64,000 nt of DNA from an uncultured Rikenellaceae bacterium (GTDB lineage Bacteria > Bacteroidota > Bacteroidia > Bacteroidales > Rikenellaceae). The notes under the pieces were generated by a model. The model had not been told where the DNA came from. It saw only the letters and a program-made list of their open reading frames with translations, and did not search any database. Both the position numbers and the translations under genes were made by a program. Of the stretch, positions 25,295 through 34,772 are shown one piece after another; the first letter of the stretch is position 1; every line of letters starts with the position of its first letter. The stretch is taken from contig CAJGBR010000001.1 of NCBI GenBank assembly GCA_904501625.1, positions 1 to 64,000 of the forward strand. The letters run 5' to 3'.

Positions 25295-27019
25295 ATGGCT
25301 AACTTTTTTCTTGACAATAAAGACCTGCAATATCAACTGCGCCACCCGTTGATGCGAAAAATCGTGGAGCTCAAAGAACGCGGGTTCGAAGATAAGGATA
25401 AATTTGACTACGCTCCCGTTAATTTCGAGGATGCGATGGAAAATTATGAAAAGGTTCTGGAAATCGTCGGAGGAATCTGCGGTGACGTTTTGGCTCCGAA
25501 TGCAGAAAGTGTTGACCACGAAGGTCCACACGTTGTCGATGACCACGTAATCTATGCTGAAGGTACTCAACGTAATCATCAAGCTCTGATTGACGCAGGC
25601 GTTTATGGTATCGCATTGCCACGTCAATATGGAGGTCTGAACTTCCCGATGGTCCCGTACGTGATGACTTGCGACCTGATTTCAAGAGCAGATGCAGGTT
25701 TTGCAAACATCTGGGGTCTGCAAGACTGTGCAGAAACACTCAACGAATTCGCAAGTGAAGAACAAAAACAAGAATTCCTGACTCAGATCCAATATGGCAA
25801 AACTTGTGCAATGGACCTGACAGAACCTGATGCAGGTAGCGACTTGCAAAAGGTTATGTTGCGTGCAACTTGGGACGAAGAAAAAGGAACTTGGTTGCTC
25901 AACGGTGTGAAACGTTTTATCACTAATGGCGATGGTGATATATCACTCGTTTTGGCTCGTAGTGAAGATGGTACATCTGACGGACGTGGTTTGTCAATGT
26001 TCGTGTACGACCGCAAACATATGGCCGTAAAAGTTCGTCGTATCGAAAATAAACTCGGTATCAAAGGCTCACCGACTTGTGAATTGGTATTCACTAATGC
26101 TCCGGCTCAATTGGTAGGTGCTCGCAAAATGGGTCTTATCAAATATGTAATGTCATTGATGAACTCGGCTCGTTTGGGTATCGGTGCACAGAGTGCCGGC
26201 GTTTGCGAAGCTGCTTACCGCGAAGCTCTCAAATATGCTCACGAACGTGAACAATTCGGACACCCAATTATCGAGTTTCCGGCTATGTACGAAATGTTGA
26301 CTAATATGAAAGCTAAAGTTTATGCTACACGTGCGTTGTTGTATGAAACAACTCGCTTCGTAGACGTATACAAGGCTTATGCACACATTTCAAATGACCG
26401 AAAACTGACTCCGGAAGAAAAAGACGAAATGAAGCAATATCAAAAACTCGCAGATGGTTATACTCCACTGTTGAAATTGATGTCAAGTGAATATTCAAAT
26501 TCACTCGCTTACGATTCGTTGCAAATTCACGGCGGTTCAGGCTTTATGAAAGACTACCCAATTGAACGTATCTATCGAGATGCCCGCATTACAACAATTT
26601 ATGAAGGCACATCTCAGTTACAGGTGGTTGCAGCAATTAAGGCTGTTACAACAGGATTGTTTGCCGCACAAATGCAAGAGTATGAAAAGAATGCTCCTAA
26701 AGCAGAAATGCAACACTTGATGGATACATTGATTCAAATGCGTGAACAATATCAACAAGCAGTTGAAGCAGTTCAGGCTCTGAACGATGGCAAATTGTTG
26801 GATTTCCACGCACGCCGTCTGGTCGAAATGGCAGGTCACATCATTATGGGTCACCTGTTGTTGCACCAAGCAAGCGAAGTTGATGAGTATGCAATCTCGG
26901 CTGAAACCTATATCAAAGAGGGTAAAACTTTGAATACGGCTCGTTGGGAGTACATTCGCGACTTCAAACCTGAACATATCAATATGTTTGAATATATCAA
27001 AGGTGAATTCACAGAATAA
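25295..27019 (+). CDS. Acyl-CoA dehydrogenase
   Basis: A flavin acyl-CoA dehydrogenase of 574 residues, partner of the EtfAB encoded just upstream. Motifs are MDLTEPDAGSDLQ near residue 171 (flavin/substrate loop), KRFITNGD, EREQFGHPI near 321 and YRDARITTIYEGTSQ near 427, which includes the expected catalytic glutamate. A C-terminal extension of about 130 residues beyond the classical domain is typical of the longer bacterial group. The substrate is unknown; butyryl-CoA or another short acyl-CoA is plausible. A terminator follows the stop. Confidence 0.94.
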   Translation: MANFFLDNKDLQYQLRHPLMRKIVELKERGFEDKDKFDYAPVNFEDAMENYEKVLEIVGGICGDVLAPNAESVDHEGPHVVDDHVIYAEGTQRNHQALIDAGVYGIALPRQYGGLNFPMVPYVMTCDLISRADAGFANIWGLQDCAETLNEFASEEQKQEFLTQIQYGKTCAMDLTEPDAGSDLQKVMLRATWDEEKGTWLLNGVKRFITNGDGDISLVLARSEDGTSDGRGLSMFVYDRKHMAVKVRRIENKLGIKGSPTCELVFTNAPAQLVGARKMGLIKYVMSLMNSARLGIGAQSAGVCEAAYREALKYAHEREQFGHPIIEFPAMYEMLTNMKAKVYATRALLYETTRFVDVYKAYAHISNDRKLTPEEKDEMKQYQKLADGYTPLLKLMSSEYSNSLAYDSLQIHGGSGFMKDYPIERIYRDARITTIYEGTSQLQVVAAIKAVTTGLFAAQMQEYEKNAPKAEMQHLMDTLIQMREQYQQAVEAVQALNDGKLLDFHARRLVEMAGHIIMGHLLLHQASEVDEYAISAETYIKEGKTLNTARWEYIRDFKPEHINMFEYIKGEFTE

Positions 27020-27035
27020 TTTACCCGAAACAAAT

Positions 27036-27068
27036 AAAAAGGCTGCTCGACGATGGGCAGCCTTTTTT
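27036..27068 (+). terminator. Terminator of the etf operon
   Basis: GGCTGC/GCAGCC stem followed by a T-run, flanked by As so that it could also stop leftward transcription of the convergent patB-like gene. Confidence 0.85.
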
Positions 27069-27082
27069 GTCATATAGTCAGA

Positions 27083-28261
27083 TTATCTTTTTAGCAATAA
27101 CGACGCTTCATATAATTGAGTCATTGCCCGTTCTATGATAACTCGTGGTGCTGCAACATTTATCCTCATAAATCCTTCACCTTCAGCTCCAAAGAAACGT
27201 CCCTCGGACATTCCCAATCGAGCCTTCTCCACCATAAATTTACAGAGTTCTTTATGCTCCAATCCCCACTCTCTGAAGTCTAACCACATCAGATACATTG
27301 CTTCAGGTGGGTAACACTTCACATCCGGCATCTTATCAGCCAAAAATCCAACAACATAATCAATATTACCCTTAATGTAATCATTCAGACTATCAACCCA
27401 CTGATCGCCATAGGTATAAGCCATCTCCATTGCAATAGTTCCAAATATGTTTCCCTGATCAATATGTATCGACTCTTCTTCGCGGTGAAATTCTTGTCTT
27501 AGTTTCTGATCGGGAATAATCACAGCGGTTGTACTCAATCCCGCAATATTAAAACTCTTTGCAGGTGATGAAACAGTTATACTGCGGCGTGCAGCATCGT
27601 CACCAAGCGAGGCAAAATGAATATGACGGTATGGTTCTTGAATCAAATCACAATGAATCTCATCGGCAATAACAATGATATTATATTTTAGACACAACAT
27701 CGCAATGCGTTCCAATTCATTACGCGTGTATACACGTCCTGTCGGATTGTGTGGATTACATAAAATAAATATTTTCGATCGAGAGAGTTTCTCTTCCAAA
27801 TCTTCAAAATCAATCACAGCACGTCCATTTGATTCATATTTCAGAGGATTGCACTCTACACGCCGTCTGTTACCCTCGATCACCCACGAAAATGGTCCGT
27901 AAACCGGCGTCTGAATCACGACACCATCACCCTCTGACGAGAATGCCCTAATAGCAAGACTCACTGCACAAACCGTTCCAGGTGTAAACTGAATCCAACT
28001 CGTCTCAACGTCCCAATTCCAACGTCGTTTTAGCCACCCCTTAATAGCATTATAAAAACCATCAGGTCTGTACGAATACCCTAGAATATGATGATCAAGA
28101 CGTCTTTTCAATGCATCAATAATAAACTCCGGAGTCTCAAAATCCATATCCGCAACCCAGAGTGGCACCAAATCTTCTGTTCCAAATATTCGTTTCAAAC
28201 TATCGTATTTCTCACAATTGGTTCCGCATCTCTCAACGACGCGATCAAAATCATAATTCAT
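27083..28261 (-). CDS. PatB/MalY-type C-S lyase (aminotransferase class I/II)
   Basis: A pyridoxal-phosphate enzyme of 392 residues in the MalY/PatB group, which cleaves cystathionine or cysteine conjugates (beta C-S lyase). It begins MNYDFDRVVERCGTNCEKYD, typical of the group, and has LWVADMDFETPEF near residue 34 and NPHNPTGRVYTRNEL near 167. IVIADEIHCDLI lies near 196, and the cofactor lysine is in SSPAKSFNIAGLST near 232. It is divergent from the pseudouridine synthase gene and has no operon partner. Confidence 0.9.
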   Translation of the reverse strand: MNYDFDRVVERCGTNCEKYDSLKRIFGTEDLVPLWVADMDFETPEFIIDALKRRLDHHILGYSYRPDGFYNAIKGWLKRRWNWDVETSWIQFTPGTVCAVSLAIRAFSSEGDGVVIQTPVYGPFSWVIEGNRRRVECNPLKYESNGRAVIDFEDLEEKLSRSKIFILCNPHNPTGRVYTRNELERIAMLCLKYNIIVIADEIHCDLIQEPYRHIHFASLGDDAARRSITVSSPAKSFNIAGLSTTAVIIPDQKLRQEFHREEESIHIDQGNIFGTIAMEMAYTYGDQWVDSLNDYIKGNIDYVVGFLADKMPDVKCYPPEAMYLMWLDFREWGLEHKELCKFMVEKARLGMSEGRFFGAEGEGFMRINVAAPRVIIERAMTQLYEASLLLKR

Positions 28262-28423
28262 AGATATTTTCGTTTTATTTAGTTTTTATTCGGCGACAGA
28301 GAGAAATATTTAAACGAAATTTATTTACCTTTGCACCGAGTTTGTGCGGACAAAGGTACTAAAATATTAATAATCACAACTTTTAAAAATAATTTTTCCG
28401 CAATTACAACTCAATATTTTATT

Positions 28424-29767
28424 ATGAGAAATTACTTTGACAAGAGTGAATCAAAAAGACATCACTCAGAGGAGGCTCAAACCAAGAGAACTCACTCAGA
28501 TCGCTTCAATCGCGAAGATTCAACGATCAATCGTCCTCGAAAAGCGAAGGCTCAGGAGATTGCAACCCCGACCGACTTCGCCGGACAATCGTTTATGAAA
28601 GATCGCAGAAATCGGGAATCAAGTTCATTCACTCCAAGAGAAGAACGTTCTCCGAGAATATCCGAAAGCAAGAGTCGTTCGCCTCGCTACAATAACCGAG
28701 ATGAACAATCTAACGAACGCAGACACTCTAATACGTTCGGCAACAGATATAACTCTGACGACCGCAATCAACGTCATTCGTTTAATCCAAATTTCGACTC
28801 AAACAATCGCCCAAAATTCAATAGAAATGAAAATGGCGATACCAGACCAAATCGAAATTTTAACAGAACTGAAGAGTCATTCGATAATCGCAGAAGATTC
28901 TCAAAAGATAACCGAGAATTCTCACACCAAAGACCAGAAAGTCGAGGAGGAAGATTCAACGACCACAAAGAACCTAATAACAAGAGATTTCGCAAAAATG
29001 GAGCAAGAAACATAGCTGAATATCCAAGTTACGAATCAGCGAAAAATATGCCCGAAACAATGCGTCTCAATCGGTTTATTTCAATGTCTGGAATATGCTC
29101 TCGTCGAGAAGCCGATGAACTTATTTCTCAAGGACTCATTACAGTTAACGGAGTAATAATCACCGAATTGGGTGCAAAAATCAAAAGCACAGACGAAGTT
29201 ATCTATAACGGACAACGACTTAAAGGTGAAAAAAAGGTCTATATTCTGATGAATAAACCCAAAGGATATGTGACAACACTCGAAGATCCGAATGCCGACA
29301 AAACCGTAATCTCACTGATAGGCGACGTCTGCAAAGAGAGAATTTATCCCGTAGGACGACTTGATAAAAATAGCCTCGGAGTATTGCTCATCACAAATGA
29401 CGGCGACCTGACAAAAAAACTTACACACCCGTCATACAATAAAAAGAAAATTTACCAGGTCGACTTGAACAAAAATGTCTCTGTTGATGACCTCCAAAAA
29501 ATCTATAACGGCATAGAACTCGAAGATGGGTTAGTAGAAGTTGATGATATTCAATACATTGACGAAACAAAGAAAAAAATTGGGATAGAAATTCACAGCG
29601 GACGAAATCGCGTAGTTAGACGACTGTTCGAATCCCTCGGATACTCAGTTGTAAAACTTGACAGAGTTTATTTCGCAGGTTTAACAAAGAAAAATCTACC
29701 TCGAGGTAGGTGGAGATTCCTAACTGATGCCGAAGTTTCTATGCTGAAAAATGGCAGCTACGAATAA
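28424..29767 (+). CDS. RluB/RsuA-type pseudouridine synthase with long disordered N-terminus
   Basis: A 447-residue protein. The C-terminal 230 residues are an RsuA/RluB pseudouridine synthase: an S4 RNA-binding domain (MRLNRFISMSGICSRREADE near residue 213), then the catalytic domain with YPVGRLDKNSLGVLL near 304 (catalytic aspartate in GRLD). It probably modifies 23S rRNA. The first 200 or so residues are low-complexity, rich in R, N, S, D, E and F, with repeated NNR/FNR patterns. The ATG at 28424 was chosen because the -7 box TACCTTTG (28326..28333) leaves an untranslated leader, and the upstream in-frame ATG lies at or before the transcript start. Confidence 0.9.
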   Translation: MRNYFDKSESKRHHSEEAQTKRTHSDRFNREDSTINRPRKAKAQEIATPTDFAGQSFMKDRRNRESSSFTPREERSPRISESKSRSPRYNNRDEQSNERRHSNTFGNRYNSDDRNQRHSFNPNFDSNNRPKFNRNENGDTRPNRNFNRTEESFDNRRRFSKDNREFSHQRPESRGGRFNDHKEPNNKRFRKNGARNIAEYPSYESAKNMPETMRLNRFISMSGICSRREADELISQGLITVNGVIITELGAKIKSTDEVIYNGQRLKGEKKVYILMNKPKGYVTTLEDPNADKTVISLIGDVCKERIYPVGRLDKNSLGVLLITNDGDLTKKLTHPSYNKKKIYQVDLNKNVSVDDLQKIYNGIELEDGLVEVDDIQYIDETKKKIGIEIHSGRNRVVRRLFESLGYSVVKLDRVYFAGLTKKNLPRGRWRFLTDAEVSMLKNGSYE

Positions 29768-29802
29768 AATATTCTTTTTTCGAAAAAAATATTGCTAAAA
29801 AT

Positions 29803-29833
29803 TTTGTTATATTCAAAATTCGCAATATCTTTG
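29803..29833 (+). promoter_or_regulatory. Promoter of the tRNA-Lys pair
   Basis: TTTG (29803..29806), a 19-base spacer and TATCTTTG (29826..29833) lie 16 bases before the first tRNA. Confidence 0.87.
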
Positions 29834-29849
29834 CACCGCAATTGAGGGA

Positions 29850-29922
29850 GATTCAGTAGCTCAGCTGGTAGAGCACAACACTTTTAATGTTGGGGTCCCG
29901 GGTTCGAGCCCCGGCTGGATCA
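29850..29922 (+). tRNA. tRNA-Lys (anticodon TTT)
   Basis: Anticodon stem CAACA/TGTTG with loop CTTTTAA gives anticodon TTT. The acceptor GATTCAG pairs with CTGGATC with one wobble, discriminator A. CCA is not encoded. Confidence 0.95.
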
Positions 29923-29928
29923 CTCGAA

Positions 29929-30001
29929 GGTTCCTTAGCTCAGCTGGTAGAGCACGACACTCTTAATGTTGGGGTCCAGGGTTCGAGCCCCTGAGGGACC
30001 A
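29929..30001 (+). tRNA. tRNA-Lys (anticodon CTT)
   Basis: Anticodon loop CTCTTAA gives anticodon CTT on stem CGACA/TGTTG. The acceptor GGTTCCT pairs with AGGGACC, discriminator A. It lies six bases after the TTT isoacceptor and shares most of its D-arm and anticodon-arm sequence, suggesting descent by duplication. CCA is not encoded. Confidence 0.95.
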
Positions 30002-30022
30002 CCCTGTTAAGGAAACATATAG

Positions 30023-30048
30023 GCCTAATCTTTGGATTAGGCTTTTTT
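30023..30048 (+). terminator. Terminator of the tRNA-Lys pair
   Basis: Perfect GCCTAATC/GATTAGGC stem with a four-base loop and six Ts. It overlaps the end of the convergent hydrolase gene. Confidence 0.88.
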
Positions 30049-30711
30049 ATTTCCGCTAAGTAGTATCTTCCGTCTAAGCAATCTAATTTGAGAATCTATA
30101 AACGGAATAACATCACCAAACCTGAAACACGATTCGTGTCCAGGGTAAACCATCATTTCAACACCAAACTCATTTCGTATCATAGTCAACGACACAGCCA
30201 ATTGCTCAATCGAACTATCAGGAGCTGTCGTATAGGTCTTGATTCTCTCAAGCAACGTATCACCACTAAACAAGAAATCACCAACTACAAAACACATAGC
30301 ACCAGCGCAATGCCCTGGAGTCGGATAAAACTTAATTTGAACATCATCCCACTGGAGTTTTGCCCCCAACGACTCGACAGAAACAACTCGCCTAGGGACA
30401 TAACTTATCGGATCCTCTCCAGAATATGCTGCCGATAGATTCAATTTCGGATTTTTCAGCGACTCAAAACAAGTTGCTGTTGCTATGACCTCAACATCGA
30501 ACATCTCACACAAAGGCTTAACTCCCTGTATATGATCAATATGCTCGTGTGTCAGAATCACATAATCAAGATGCTGCATCCGATGATTCAACCGTTCTGC
30601 AATAACGTGAACATTATTAATTCCCGGATCGACAACAATCACCCTATCCAAATGTTCGATAAGATAACAATTGGCTCCCATTAAATTATTTTTTAATGCA
30701 GTAATCTCCAT
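30037..30711 (-). CDS. Metallo-beta-lactamase-fold hydrolase
   Basis: A metallo-beta-lactamase-fold protein of 224 residues resembling glyoxalase II-like hydrolases. Metal ligands are visible in ILTHEHIDHIQGV near residue 52 (HxHxDH) and in PTPGHCAGAMCF near 128, then FSGDTLLE near 146 and YPGHESCF near 192. The start at 30711 (MEITALKNN) was preferred to 30729 because a -7 box TAAATTTG sits at 30727..30734, which would place the longer start at or before the transcript start. Substrate unknown; persulfide dioxygenase or thioester hydrolase are alternatives. Confidence 0.85.
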   Translation of the reverse strand: MEITALKNNLMGANCYLIEHLDRVIVVDPGINNVHVIAERLNHRMQHLDYVILTHEHIDHIQGVKPLCEMFDVEVIATATCFESLKNPKLNLSAAYSGEDPISYVPRRVVSVESLGAKLQWDDVQIKFYPTPGHCAGAMCFVVGDFLFSGDTLLERIKTYTTAPDSSIEQLAVSLTMIRNEFGVEMMVYPGHESCFRFGDVIPFIDSQIRLLRRKILLSGNKKA

Positions 30712-30857
30712 TTCGATTATTTGGAACAAATTTATGGATATTTATTTTAATCCGATTATAATTTTCATAAAAAAAGTACCCCACAACCTTTTTTAAGCAA
30801 TATATCATTTTTTTTGTGTATATTTGCAAGATTATAATTTGAACTAACTTTTAAAGT

Positions 30858-31652
30858 ATGAAGAAATTTCTGATTTCAATTTTAGTAATCTCACTTTGGG
30901 GTTCGTGTTCTCCCATCAAAGATGTCGCTTATTTTCAAGACATCAATCAAGACCAACAAATATCAACAGCAATTCAAGCTAAAACAATAAAAATTCAACC
31001 CGAAGATAAACTTACAATTATTGTCAGCGGAAAAGATTCAGAGTTGGCCAATAAGTTCAACTCATTACTCTACTCTACCCGTGCAGGAAACCAGACTGAT
31101 TCATTCACAGGATCTCAACAGATTTCAAAATACACGGTCGACGAAAAAGGTTATATTGACTTCCCAATTATCGGTAATATATTTGTCAATGGAATGACTC
31201 GTTTACAAATTGCCGAAAAAATCAAGACCCTATTGATCGAACAAGAGCTAATCAGCAATCCGATTGTGACTGTAGAATTCGAAAATCTGACATTCTCAGT
31301 CTTGGGCGAAGTGGAAAATCCGGGACGATACAATATCACTAAAGACCATCTCACGCTGCTTGATGCAATCAGTATGGCAGGCGACCTCAAAATTACAGGT
31401 AAGCGCACCGACATCATAGTACTCAGAAATGAAGATAATCAACAAAAATCGTATAAAATAAATCTTTGCTCGGCGAACGAATTATATTCATCTCCGGCAT
31501 TCTACCTCAAACAAAATGACGTAGTATATATCCAACCTAACGATATGAGAACCAGACAATCTACAATTAATGGCAATAATGTTCGGTCATCATCATTCTG
31601 GATTTCGCTGGCATCACTGCTCACTTCAGTTACTATGCTTTTTGTTAAATAA
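30858..31652 (+). CDS. Wza-like polysaccharide export lipoprotein
   Basis: An outer-membrane polysaccharide export protein of 264 residues. The lipoprotein signal ends at WGSC (cysteine near residue 17), followed by DVAYFQD. The poly_export domain has DKLTIIVSG near 52 and GYIDFPIIGNIFVNG near 97, and a SLBB-like segment FSVLGEVENPGRYNI near 144. A C-terminal hydrophobic helix (about 245-262) would cross the outer membrane as in Wza. It is 18 bases from the tyrosine kinase gene; a -7-like TATATTTG lies at 30819..30826. The export substrate is not encoded nearby. Confidence 0.92.
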   Translation: MKKFLISILVISLWGSCSPIKDVAYFQDINQDQQISTAIQAKTIKIQPEDKLTIIVSGKDSELANKFNSLLYSTRAGNQTDSFTGSQQISKYTVDEKGYIDFPIIGNIFVNGMTRLQIAEKIKTLLIEQELISNPIVTVEFENLTFSVLGEVENPGRYNITKDHLTLLDAISMAGDLKITGKRTDIIVLRNEDNQQKSYKINLCSANELYSSPAFYLKQNDVVYIQPNDMRTRQSTINGNNVRSSSFWISLASLLTSVTMLFVK

Positions 31653-31670
31653 CGTATACTCCCAACCGAT

Positions 31671-34001
31671 ATGTACACTCAACAAAACGACAATAACGAA
31701 CAGATAAACAATTCAATAACTATTCAGGAGTTCTATCTGATCTGTAAATCACACTGGAAACTATTTGTCGGATCTATTATTATTTCTCTGGCCATAGCAT
31801 TCCTTTATCTATCTGTTGTTCAACCTATATACACACGAACTGCGACTATTTTGGTTAAAGACAACGACAGAGACAAATCCATAAACGGTCTATCTTTATC
31901 TGAAATGGGCCTGACCAGCGGATCAATAAACCTTAATAACGAACTCATCATATTCAGATCACTGACTATGATGCAGAATGTCGTGAAACACTTGAACCTA
32001 ACAACTCAGTATGAGGAGACAAAAGCACTTCGCAAAAATGTCCTTTATGGCAAGAATCTGCCTGTAAACGTTATGATTACAGGTATTCCCGAAGAACTCA
32101 GCATACAGTTCGAAATGAAAATCAATGATGACAAAAATGTCACATTATCAAAATTCGTTCGCGGGAAAGACAAAATCTCTTCAGACCCAATCACGTGCCA
32201 ATTCGACCAGGCCATCACTACTCCCATCGGGAAATTGGTTGTCACTAAAACCGAAACTTTTGAACCTGAACGTACGATTACAGTCTACCGCAAAGGTCTA
32301 TACAGAACGACTAACGAATTTATGAAAAAACTCTCTGTCGTAAGACACGACAAAATATCAACTGTCGTAGACCTCACAATGAACGACTACTCGAACGAAC
32401 GTGCAGACGATGTACTCAATAGTCTGATTTCAATCTACAATGAAAACTGGCTCAACGATAAAAACCGTGTAGCAATCAATACAGCCAAGTTCATTGACAA
32501 TCGTCTTAAGTCCCTCAAATTCGAACTCGATAGTGTCGACCAGGCAATATCATCATTCAAAAGCGAAAACTTGATTCCTGATATTGAGGCTGCATCTAAT
32601 ATCTATATGCACAAAAGCGATCGTGCCGATGCTGAATTAATGGCTCTGAACAATCGTCTATATATGTGTAATTATATCCTCGATTACATCAAACAGAATC
32701 CTGACGAGCTGATGCCTGCAACAACAGGTATGGATAACAGTACCATCGAATCGCTTATCAGCGAGTTCAACACTAAAATGATGCGTCGAAATCGCTGGGT
32801 ACTCAACAGTAGCGAACGAAACCCTTTGGTGAAAGATATTGACCAAGAACTTAATTCGGTTCGCAACTCAATCGTCGAATCAATAAAAACTCAGATTCTG
32901 ACCCTTAACACCCAAATTCAGAACATTAATAAAGAGAATTCTCAAAACACGACCAAGATTGCAGCAAGTCCGAATCAGGCTGCCTACCTCATCTCCGTCG
33001 AACGACTCCAGAAAGTCAAGGAATCTCTCTACTTCTATTTGTTGCAAAAACTCGAAGAGACTCAACTCAATCAGGTATTCTCAGCATATAACACAAACGT
33101 GATTACAAGTCCTCACGGTACTCGTATTCCGACTTCTCCGAGAAGAATGATTTTTATATTTATGGCATTGGTTTTCGGCGTAGGAGCTCCGATAGTGTTC
33201 CTCTATCTCAAGGAGACACTCAATACCAAAGTTCGCAATCGCGAAGACCTGAAACATCTTTCGATACCAATTATCGGGGAAATTCCGACTCATACCGAAA
33301 AAAGAGGTCTTAAACTCATTAATAAAAATTCTGACAACTACGAAATTGTCGTTGAACAAACTAACCGCAACGTCATCAATGAAGCATTCCGTGTACTGAG
33401 AACAAATGTCGACTTTATGATGACTAAGAATTCATCAGCAAACGTATTAATATTCACCTCTTTCAATCCAGGTAGCGGAAAATCATTCATCTCAATGAAT
33501 ATGGCAGTCAGCCTCGCTATCAAAGGTAAGAAGATTCTGGTTATCGATGGTGACCTCAGACGAGGTTCACTCTCAGGATATGTCGGTTCTCCACAAAAGG
33601 GTATTTCAAACTACCTGGCTCAGCAAACCGATGACATCAGCAAGTTGATTATACCAATGGAAGGTCACGAAAAATTGCACATACTGCCCGTTGGAACCAT
33701 TCCTCCAAATCCGACTGAACTGATTGAAACTCAGAGATTCAAGGAACTAATAAACTCACTCCGAGATAAGTACGAATATATAATCATTGATTGTCCTCCA
33801 ATCAACATCGTAGCCGATACACAAATCATCGAAATGGTTGCCGACAGAACAATGTTTATTATTCGTGCAGGCCTTATGGATCGTAATTTGCTGCCTGAAC
33901 TCGAACGAATCTATCGTAACAATGTCTACAAGAATATGTCAATTATTATGAATGCGACCACTTCGAACGAACGATATGGTTATGGTTACTACAAAAACTA
34001 G
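31671..34001 (+). CDS. Wzc-like polysaccharide co-polymerase and tyrosine autokinase
   Basis: An inner-membrane chain-length regulator fused to a BY-kinase, 776 residues. The Wzz domain starts near residue 20, with a first membrane segment at about 35-53. A long periplasmic coiled-coil region follows, and a second membrane segment lies at about 485-507. The cytoplasmic kinase has Walker A NPGSGKSFIS near 600, Walker A' ILVIDGDLRRGS near 622 and Walker B YIIIDCPP near 702. The C-terminal tail RYGYGYYKN holds four tyrosines, fewer than in many Wzc proteins, as likely autophosphorylation sites. It lies between the export lipoprotein and the phosphatase genes in one operon. Confidence 0.94.
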   Translation: MYTQQNDNNEQINNSITIQEFYLICKSHWKLFVGSIIISLAIAFLYLSVVQPIYTRTATILVKDNDRDKSINGLSLSEMGLTSGSINLNNELIIFRSLTMMQNVVKHLNLTTQYEETKALRKNVLYGKNLPVNVMITGIPEELSIQFEMKINDDKNVTLSKFVRGKDKISSDPITCQFDQAITTPIGKLVVTKTETFEPERTITVYRKGLYRTTNEFMKKLSVVRHDKISTVVDLTMNDYSNERADDVLNSLISIYNENWLNDKNRVAINTAKFIDNRLKSLKFELDSVDQAISSFKSENLIPDIEAASNIYMHKSDRADAELMALNNRLYMCNYILDYIKQNPDELMPATTGMDNSTIESLISEFNTKMMRRNRWVLNSSERNPLVKDIDQELNSVRNSIVESIKTQILTLNTQIQNINKENSQNTTKIAASPNQAAYLISVERLQKVKESLYFYLLQKLEETQLNQVFSAYNTNVITSPHGTRIPTSPRRMIFIFMALVFGVGAPIVFLYLKETLNTKVRNREDLKHLSIPIIGEIPTHTEKRGLKLINKNSDNYEIVVEQTNRNVINEAFRVLRTNVDFMMTKNSSANVLIFTSFNPGSGKSFISMNMAVSLAIKGKKILVIDGDLRRGSLSGYVGSPQKGISNYLAQQTDDISKLIIPMEGHEKLHILPVGTIPPNPTELIETQRFKELINSLRDKYEYIIIDCPPINIVADTQIIEMVADRTMFIIRAGLMDRNLLPELERIYRNNVYKNMSIIMNATTSNERYGYGYYKN

Positions 34002-34007
34002 TTGCAT

Positions 34008-34721
34008 ATGTGGCCATTCTCAAAGAAGATTTCGCTAAATGAACAGCATCTGCTGACAGCCTGGACCGACCATCACACCCACCTCTTGTATGGGGTAGAT
34101 GATGGTGTAAAGACTATCGATGAATCGCTGACAACTCTGACCGAGTATGAAAATCTCGGCATTCAGGAGATTTGGTGTACACCTCATATTATGGAAGACA
34201 TTCCAAACACGACAGAGATTCTGCTCAATAGATTCAACGAACTAAAACAAGCCTATTCTGGCAAAATCAAGTTACACTTGGCCGCTGAGTATATGATTGA
34301 TAATCTTTTCAGCGAACGTCTTGATAATAAGGATTTGTTGCCCATTGCAGGTGTAAATCTGTTGGTAGAGACATCTTATTATAATCCGCCTCTCGATTTC
34401 GAATTCACAATAAAACGGGTTAAATCATTGGGATTCCATCCACTGCTGGCACACCCAGAACGATACAGGTATATGACACAAGATTATTACCTGAAACTCA
34501 AAAAAGAGTTTAATGTGAAATTCCAATTGAATCTTGCATCGTTGTTCGGGCTGTATGGTCAGAGTGCAAAAAACAATGCAGAATGGTTGCTCAAACAAAA
34601 TTTGTATAACGTTGCCGGATCTGATATGCACAACGTACTGATACTGAAAAAGATTGGAGAGAGTACATTCTCTACAGATACGATCAAACGACTGACAGAA
34701 CTATTACAGAAAAAATTGTAG
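34008..34721 (+). CDS. CpsB/CapC-type tyrosine-protein phosphatase (PHP fold)
   Basis: A manganese-dependent PHP-domain phosphatase of 237 residues that reverses BY-kinase phosphorylation and so tunes polysaccharide export. Metal-binding motifs are TDHHTHLLYGVDDG near residue 21, CTPHI near 58, LAHPERY near 145 and AGSDMHN near 203. The ATG at 34008 was preferred to the TTG at 34002, which abuts the kinase stop codon. It completes the export-kinase-phosphatase trio and is followed by a terminator, so no glycosyltransferases share the transcript. Confidence 0.93.
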   Translation: MWPFSKKISLNEQHLLTAWTDHHTHLLYGVDDGVKTIDESLTTLTEYENLGIQEIWCTPHIMEDIPNTTEILLNRFNELKQAYSGKIKLHLAAEYMIDNLFSERLDNKDLLPIAGVNLLVETSYYNPPLDFEFTIKRVKSLGFHPLLAHPERYRYMTQDYYLKLKKEFNVKFQLNLASLFGLYGQSAKNNAEWLLKQNLYNVAGSDMHNVLILKKIGESTFSTDTIKRLTELLQKKL

Positions 34722-34772
34722 TTCTGACTCTATCTTCACTTACAACTAGACTCAACATTATTATACAAAAAA

